From NCBI GenBank assembly GCA_037893225.1, contig JAZGUH010000721.1, positions 434,001 through 498,000 on the forward strand: a DNA stretch of 64,000 bases, written 5' to 3'. The stretch is from Hippasteria phrygiana. Taxonomy: Eukaryota; Echinodermata; Asteroidea; Valvatida; Goniasteridae. Each line of letters begins with the position of its first letter. Position 1 is the first letter of the stretch. The position numbers and the translations under genes are program-made. Of this stretch, positions 41,501-50,500 are shown one piece after another. The notes below the pieces were generated by a model that ran no database searches, was not told the DNA's origin, and worked only from the letters and a program-made list of their open reading frames with translations.

Positions 41501-44500
41501 TAGAAAGAAAGATGGACAGCTGCGGCTGTGCATTGACTGCAGGTGTCTCAATGCTAAAACATCTAGAGACGCCTTTCCGCTTCCTAGAATCGACGAAACC
41601 CTAGAATCATTGGGAGGGGCTAAGTTATTTTCATCTTTAGACCTTGCGCATGGCTACTTTCAAGTAGCCATGCATCCCAACTCTGTGTCCAAGACAGCTT
41701 TTAGGGTCCCTTGGGGCTTGTACGAGTTTCTTCGTCTTCCCCAAGGGCTGTGCAATAGTCCTAGCACCTTTCAGAGGATTATGGAGCAGATGTTCGGCGA
41801 CATGAACCTCTCGGAGGTGATACTATACCTGGATGACTTGCTCGTCTTTTCCAAGACCTTCGAAGAGCATTTACTCAGGCTGGGCAAGGTCTTTGATCGG
41901 CTTGGAAGCAACGGATTAAAGCTGAAAGGCACTAAATGTGAATTGTTCTGTACTTCCGTGACACACCTCGGTCACATTGTAAGTGACCAGGGCATCGCTG
42001 TCGACCCTAGTAAGATTGAGAGGATTAGGGATTGGCCGACCCCAAGTAACCTTGAACAACTGCGCTCTTTTCTGGGCCTCGCCTCCTATTATAGGAGGTA
42101 CGTAGCGGGCTTTGCCGAGATTGCAGCACCTCTCCATGCATTGGGTGGTAAGACAGCAGAAAAAGTAGGGAACTCTAAGGGAGTCCTGATTGGTCAAAAG
42201 AGGCTGATGAAGCCTTTGGGACCTTGAAGAAGGCCCTTTGCGAAACACCCGTCCTTGCGTACCCCCGATTTGATCAAGACTTTGTGCTCGAAATAGACGC
42301 ATCCCTCAAGGGGCTTGGGGCATGCCTGTCCCAATACAATGATTCTGGCTGTCTTCATCCAGTGGCATATGCGAGCAGAGGACTAAGAGGAGCGGAAAGG
42401 AACTATTCTGATTTATCTAGCTTCAAGTTAGAATTACTAGCCCTGAAATGGGCTGTATCAGAAAAATTCCGAGAGTATCTTTGGGGTAGACATACCGTGG
42501 TCTGGACTGATAACAGTCCAGTTGCGCACTTACAGACAGCTAAACTTGGCGCTACAGAGCAACGCTGGGCTGCCCAGTTAGCCCCATTTGATCTAGAAAT
42601 TAGATACCGTTCTGGCCGGAGTAACAAGTGTGCAGATGCGCTTAGTCGGAACCCACCTAGGGTGGCTAACATTGAGGTAGCCCGTGTCTTTCAGACCATT
42701 ACTGATAGTACCTCCATTCCGTTGGAGATGAGGTCTGTCGACCCAGAGCCGTCCGTCAATAAAGGAGACAAAGTCGTCGGGCCTGGCAGTGATGTGCCCA
42801 TGGCAACACCTTCAGTATTGCCGTCATATTCCCACTCTGAATTGAGCGCAATGCAACGGCAAGATGAGGCTCTTAAGGAGGTCTGGCGCCGGTGGGACTG
42901 TCACTGGGACCCTGGTCAGGGTTGCGTCGATAGTGATGGTACAAGTGTGGAAGTCAAGGGATGGATCAGAGAGTGGTCGCGCTTGGTGGAGCGTAATGGT
43001 GTACTATACAGATCCATTCAGGACCCAGGCATTGGCTTCGTCTTGCAGCTTTTAGTTCCAAAGCGACTGCGAAAGGTTGTCCTTGAAGCGTCGCATGACC
43101 AGTGGGGTCACCAGGGGGTTGGTAGGACCCTCAATTTCATCAGGAGGCGCTGCTACTGGCCTGGGATAAGTTGTGATGTTCGGGAGCATATTCGAAATTG
43201 CTACCATTGCACAGTTTCCAAGGCACCCACACCAACAGTGCGCCCGCCTATGAGGCATTTGCTGGTATTTCGTCCGCTTGAAAGGCTTGCCATCGATTTC
43301 TTAAAACTTGACCGTGGTCGGGGAAATTTTGAAGATGTGCTAGTTATGACGGATACATTTACAAAGTTCGCATCGGCTGTGGCTTGCAAAGATCAGACAG
43401 CACCAACAGTGGCCCGCATTTTACGAGATTAGTGGTTTGTACGTTATGGGGTACCAGCACAGATTCATTCTGATAGGGGAAAGAATTTTGAGAGTCATTT
43501 GGTGCAAGAGTTATGCGAGTTGTATGGGATAAAGAAAACCAGGACTTCCCCTTACCATGCCCAGGGCAACGGCCAAACCGAGAGGTTCAATAAAACGCTG
43601 TGCAACCTGATCAAATCACTAGATGGACAGAGCAGGAGCCGGTGGCCAGAGTTACTCCCATATCTCGTCTTCATGTACAATAGTACACCCCATTGTGTAA
43701 CCGGTTTTGCGCCATACACACTTATGTTTGGCAGAGAACCACTTGTACCCCTTGACCATCTCATTAGTAACACGTGCCGGAGCTGGAATGAGAGCCATGT
43801 TCAGCAACAGGCCACGTTTATTGAGCATGCGCATAAGCTGGTGAAAGACCGCATGATCAGTGCGGCGGCGGCCAACAAACGTCGTTATGACAAGCTAGCA
43901 AAGGCCAGCCCTCTCACAATTGGGAGCAGGGTATTGGTCAAGCAGTGTGCCTTCACTGAAAGGCACAAGCTAAGTAACCATTACGGTGAGGAACAGCATG
44001 TTGTGGTCAAATGCAACGCCACGAAGGACTTATATGCTGTAAGGCCTGCCCTAGGGGGTCCAGAAAAATGGCTCAACAGGAAAATGCTGATCCTCGACCC
44101 CAGAGGGGAGCTTGTGGAATCTATGGAACCGTTGAGGGGGTTACTTACCTTGAACGATTGTTCTGATTCTGATGCAGGGTCGACATCTGATGACTCTGCT
44201 GATGAGCTGCTAGTCGCTGTACCCCGGGAGCCTGTTGAACCTGCTGTGGAGAAGTTACTTCCTGGTGATAAAGTTGACCTGCAGCCTGCCGATAGACAGG
44301 AACCTCGGCGTTCTGAGCGCCTTCGACAGAAACACCATTCAAGTGTCTTGCCAACTGGTGTCACGTAGAGAGGTGTTAGTCTTATCTTATATAGTGCCTT
44401 AAGGCTTTGTGAGAGGGGGTTGCCTGCGTGTAGCGGGACATGGTATTTCACCACCTCCGTGCTTGCCTTACCCTATATTGACAGAGTTGTGTTTATATCA

Positions 44501-47500
44501 TATTATCGATGAATTGTTAGTTTCCTGTATATGTACTGACTTGTACATTTACTCTCGTATTGTAAGTTATTTACTATAAATAGTCTGCAGTTTTTGGGTT
44601 CGCGTATAGTCGCCGTGTTAAAAAGCTGTTAAACTTTTCTCCCTTTCTCCTGTTTTGGTTGTTGCAGGATGTCGGATCGGCCTAACGTTTATTTGTTTGG
44701 GCATTCCTTTGTAGGAAGGCTTGCCAGGAAGGCCCAAGGGGAACACCAGCCTATAGAGAATTTAATCGGGCTGGATGGGGAGACTCGAGTAACTGCCGAG
44801 GGTCATCCAGGATTGAGTTATGACCGACTTTTTGGCCATGCAGATCGTTACTGCCGCAGAATGCAGTTGGTGCCCATTGACATTTTGCTAATCGATATGG
44901 GGACAAAATAATGATCTTTGCAATCCTGAGGTAACGCCTGAGATACTTGTGCAGAAAAGCTTTGAATTCCTTAGCTTGATTGAAAGCAAAGGGATATCAC
45001 CCCGCCAGGTGGTGTTCTTATCGATAATACAACGATCCAGAATCACAAGACCCGGACAGATTTCTGTGTCGACTTTTAACAACCGATCAAGAAGATTCAA
45101 TTCGCTCCTGGACCGGAGATTAAGGTCAGAACATCAAAATGTGCGTGTGTACGCACAGAGACGGGTCAATTATCCTAAATACTTAAGTGATGGTTGCCAC
45201 CTGAATGCCGAAGGCATGGTCAAATATTGCACAGGTCTTCGGGAGGCCATCAGCCGTTTTGGACGGCACTGATACCAGTAATGTTTGTCTGCAAAATTAA
45301 CGATGTGAATTGTGCTATGTTGTAATCAGAGGTGCTTGCTCTTGAAAAAGAAACAGGCTCTGCCCACACCGATGATCAACCTTACTCTTATTACTGTATA
45401 AGGAAAATTACGCAGGTTGTGTATTACCTTGTTAAAAAGTGTTCTATTGGTTTTTTCCATTTAACTATGCTTGAGAGTTGTAACTTTTGGGAAAACACGT
45501 TTCCTGATACTTTGATAAGTATTTATAACTTTTTTTCTGGAGATAATTCTCGTATCAGATTTAGTGATCTGAGCATTTAATTCACCCTGTTGTCATTTGA
45601 ATGAAGATGTGGAGGTTTTAATCATATACTATATGTATTCTGTATTGATCTTTAACCCATGTGAAATTATAAATCACCATCCGGGGGCGTGTGGTGCCAA
45701 AGTAGGGAACTTGTGGGGATCTGCCCCATATAGTCCGTAAGTTCTTGACAGTCCACTTGGCCTTTACTTTGTTGCATAGCAACGAGTACATGTAGTTGGT
45801 TCACTTAATGCTGTGTAGTGTTCCCGCGCCTGTATAGAAAGTAGTGCTGTAACCACTTTTCCAATTATAATATCATTTGTACACACTTAGGTGGGGATAA
45901 CTATCTAGTATTGGTTTGTAAATTGTCTTGCATTTTTTTCGTGATATTGATTTCATGACAAGTTCAATTTAGTTAATTAATGATGACTATTTGTGTATCT
46001 TACTGCGCACGGATATGTGAACTAGCCCTCCGTGTTATTTGGTTTCGCGGGAGCTTGTCCTTTTTCCATGATGGCTGAATCTGTGTGACACGGAGCACCT
46101 TTTTGGGCCGGAAATCACATAAAAACCTGAGATTGGAGATTACATCCTGGTCTTGTTGACCGCAAGGGATTCCTGCCCACCCCTTGGTGTCCGGGGTGTT
46201 AGTTTGTTGCTCTATTTGATTGCTGATGCTACCTTGATTGCTGATGCTACCTGGACCACGCGGCAGCCGATATCAGCGCTCAATTGGCCTCGACCCTCTC
46301 AGGTACCCATTTATACTCCTGGGTGGAGAGAGGAAATTGGTGTAATCAAAGGCAAAGCTAGCCAGTGTCTGTCCAGTCCGTCCCTTACCGGAGTTTCGTT
46401 TCTCCGCCCTTCGGAGGTCCAGACCCCGTCCCCCAGCCCGGCGTGCAAACGCTGCCGCTACACTTATATAGCGCTTTCCATCGTATCAACAATCTCAAAG
46501 CGCTTTACAATTATCACCCCGTTCATCAGGCCCTGGACCACGCGGCAGCCGATATCAGCGCTCAATTGGCCTCGACCCTCTCAGGTACCCATTTATACTC
46601 CTGGGTGGAGAGAGGAAATTGTAGTTAAGTGTCTTTCCCAAGGGCACAAACACCATGTTCTTGGCAGGGTTCGAACCCACGTACCATCGTACATGAGTCG
46701 AACACCGTTACCACTAGGCCATGGCATTCTACATGATTTGGTGGATGTGTTCTTGATAAATCTAAAGAATTATTATTCATTATTAATTATTTCTCTTGCC
46801 GTCATGAGGCCCCTGGGTTGAAAGAGAGGCTCTACATGCAATCATTCGTCATTGGAATAGATTCTGACTTAATAGCTTGGCATCTCACGTAATAGCATTA
46901 GCAATCTATATAGTAACGACAGAGCCTTTGCTTTGCACGTACAGCCTCGTTTTTGTTCTAATATGGCGAAAGCATGCAGTGGGCATATTAATTCATCAAT
47001 TGAGCATTATTGTCCATGGTGCATTTTGAATGACAGCATGAGCAAGGATGAAATTGTCCCTATCAAAAAAGACACATCAAGATTTTTTTCTTTGAGACAT
47101 TTACATAAAAATACCCACCGTATTCTGGGTTTTGGGTACCCAATTCGATTGTATGATCTGAAACAGACAGCAATGGGAAAAACAAGATTAGTGTCATGTT
47201 TCAACAGATTTGAGACAAATAGCGCAAAAAAGACCAATAAAAGATACATATGTGTATCATGTTGCTTCTTCAATACTTTATCGGAAAAATCTGAGGGGAA
47301 AATTTATTTCAAAAAAATATTTTTAGTCTTCGTAAATACTGAACGAGTCCATAAAAGCTAGGACAAGTGGGTATTTGTGTTCTTGCTGCATTGCGCAATC
47401 TTAATGAGCGTGCGTCTGCAACTGTGGCATAATTTAAAGTTACATTAGGAGACAAGACGAATCTACTTACTGTATGCCAACGCATCTGACTCAAAGCAAG

Positions 47501-50500
47501 GATCGGTCACGTGGACAGTCACTTTGTTGTTATTGACGTACGTCGTGCTGGTAACCTCGGGGAAGGACAGGGTCCACGTCACACAAAAACGGTCCTTCGA
47601 TGGATACCAAAGCGTAAAGTTCCTGGGACCACCCCCTTCACAAGAACCCGCATAATCAGCTGCATCGGTGATCGGTAAGGTGCTACTGCGATGCTGTGGA
47701 GGTATAAATGCAAACGATGGACATTTTGAAACGACAGACAGCAAGCGGGTTGCGATTTTTTTTTCGTAGTCCAGAATTGCCAGAATGATTATGTGTACTT
47801 GGCTATGTGAGCTGCATGCAAGACAGGTTCTCAGACTTTTTCCCTTGAAATAGAATCCTCCACACCACAATTAGTACAAGAAAAGGAAATTTAAACAGGG
47901 CAGAGGATTCGAACCCAAAGCCTTGCGTTTTACTAATAATATTCTCAACAAGAGCAGGGGCGGATCCAGGATTTGTTTGCAGGGGGAGAGGGAGGTTTCT
48001 GAAATTTGTCCAGAAAGGTGACTCCCAAAATGTTTCGTCTTCGAAAAAATGTTTACAAGGGGGAGAGGGGGGGGGGGGGGGGGTGCTGACACACTTTATC
48101 ACCGTTGGTGGCGCCATTTAACCTCTTTGTTTTGTTCTTACCCATAGGCAAAATAAGACCTGCAGGGTTTCTGCTTTTCTGGTTTGCAACTTTAGGCGTA
48201 GGCTCCTACAAGTAAACAAAAAATGCAAGGGGGGGGGGGGGGGGTCGACCCCCAAACCCCTCCCCCGGATCCGCTACTGAAGAGGTCGGCCAAATCGGTT
48301 TACTGCAACCTTGTCTGAAGACGCCACTATATCTACCGCCCCGTGCGATGCTTATTAATAAGTTAACTTTATCATGAATATGCATGTACAATTCTGGTGT
48401 ACGAAAAAAATGCAAGCGGGTTAAAGTGGGAGACAAATTTACTGACATACTGAGCCAGAGCCGGATTATCCAACATGCAAAGTAGGCACCGTGCCTCTTT
48501 GTAAACCTGTAAAAAAATGGGGCACCGTGCCTCTTTGTAAACCTGGGAAAAAGAATGGGGACCTAGCCTATACGAAAACATACAGGGTCTTTCGCGTCAA
48601 AAATGTCGGAGAGTAAAATTCGGACGAGGGCCTAATTTCTTCGTGACTATACGGTCAACAGATCAAGAGAGCTGTAACCGGTGTAGCATGAATTTCAGTC
48701 CCTATGAAATACGGGGCTCATTGGTAGTATTGCGCATGCCTGAGTGAAGATAATTTGGAGAGTGGCCGGTCACGTGAGAGGGTTTAATCAATAATAGAGA
48801 GAAGGAGCCCGATTTTCAAAGGAGTCTGACTTTCATATGACACCGACCCTGAGAAGAGGGGCATTACTGCTGCCGAGTGGGTACCGAATTTGAAGGGTTC
48901 GGTTAAAAATAAAACCAATTACATGTAATTGATTGACAAGCTTAGGTTTGCTTTAAATGTTGTGCGTAGTATGGATAGTGCCTAATGTTTTCACCAGCTT
49001 GAATGTTGTAACATTTTATTTGTGTGGTTTCTCGGTTGGTAAGACTCCAGGCTACTTGGTCCGTCATCAGTTGGCTTCTTGGAGATGTGTAAGCTGTTTA
49101 AATTTTACTTTCAATAACAACGGCCATTGGTTTTTAACAATAGACATAAATAATAAAAATATTTAAAAAAATCCGTACGTCGTAATCCGTAGTCAAATAT
49201 TTCAGTTCGATTGTGGCATTAAACTGCAGGATCATGCAGACATCGCCGTTTGCCGTCTTCACCAGAAACCTGCATCATAAAAAAAAATCAAATTAATCTA
49301 AGCGACCCATTTGTCCAGCAATATGTGCAGTATTTTTTTTAATTTTCCACAAATAATAATGTGAATGGACGATGCGGGTTGTACTGTATTTTTTACAGAG
49401 TTGTAACAACATTAAATAGGCTAGGTAGGCAAATTTTGCCATAGAATAAATCTAGAAAACGTCGCTATAACCTCCCAAAAAATAATTTTCTCGATTGCAT
49501 TCACTTCGGCCATGCATGGACACGTTTGCAACAATACCAAAAGAGAATTTTGTTCTCCATTCTTATTGAATTTCTGTTTTAATTGTAATAATAATAATTT
49601 CAAACCAAAGTCAAAACCAAAGTTGAAGAAAACCTGAGAGATAAAGTCAGCTAGCCACCGGGCCAGTGCCCAAACTTTAGTGTGGGGATAAATCTGTCCC
49701 GCCAGCGATATTTTTTCCCCGACAGACCAATAGAGGGTGTCCTTCCGCACGGCATAAATCTGCATAATAAGTTAACTCGCATCGATCATCGGAACGTCGG
49801 GTTAAACAACCGGTATTGTCTCGTGAATTTCAGTCACTATGAAATAGGGGCTCATTAGTAGTTTTGCGCATGTCTGAGTGAATATAATTAGGAGAGTGGC
49901 CAGTCACGTGAGAGGGTTTAACTAATAATAGGAAAAAGGAGTCCGATTTTCATGGGAGTCATTGTTTGAAGCAGCGGTGTTTATATTTCACTAGTTCCAA
50001 AATGATGTTGTGGTCAATCTAACCAAATGCCCTGAACGTGCAAACGCAATAGGCCTGACTCATTTGATGTTTTAAATGGAATTGTAGGGGGAAATAGAAT
50101 GTTCAATAACATTAAACATGTCTACCAAGATTTAATTGATTGTAGGTTTTCTTCTTTATTTTGAAAAGAGGTGCTTGGGAGCACCGGGGATTTGACTGGG
50201 GAATGGTGCTCAAAACAGCTCCCAAAAAAGGTTGCCCTATTGAAAAAACAAAATCGGCCAGGAAAATACTTTTGAGCAGGGTTGGGTGAGTGGCTGTTTT
50301 CAAGTTGGTTGTGCCATTTAGAATATATACTGGTTGGAAACGTGAAAACAGGGAAGGGGGTCAAGAACTGCCCCCAAGGAACCCCCCCCCCCCCTTCATC
50401 TTGGATGCCGCACTTTTGGGGGCCAGTGCCTAATCCTATCCCTATTCCTACTGCCCACGTAAGACTTTACATGTATAGGACTGCTTTAATTGTCAAGAAA

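Larger units (their letters stand above)
37797..46462 (+). mobile_element. Ty3/gypsy LTR retrotransposon with an extra SGNH-like ORF
   Basis: 8.7 kb, flanked by a 4-bp duplication CTTA (37793-37796, 46463-46466). Order: 5' LTR, primer-binding site, gag, protease-RT-RNase H-integrase, third ORF, purine-rich tract, 3' LTR. RT before integrase is the Ty3 arrangement. The LTRs are identical by eye outside one replaced segment in the 3' LTR, implying recent insertion. Coding breaks are at about 42181-42188 (1-nt frame change), 43430 (TAG) and about 44900 (1-nt frame change in an A-run). It lies in LAMP-C intron 5, in opposite orientation to the gene, inserted at the 3' end of a SINE. Confidence 0.95.

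Noticed and set aside
44669..45272. Envelope gene in the Ty3 element
   Set aside because: No signal peptide, transmembrane segment or furin-like site. The motifs are those of an SGNH esterase.
46933..47361. 142-aa frame in LAMP-C intron 5
   Set aside because: No ATG near its start in good context, no domain, and AT-rich composition like the surrounding intron.
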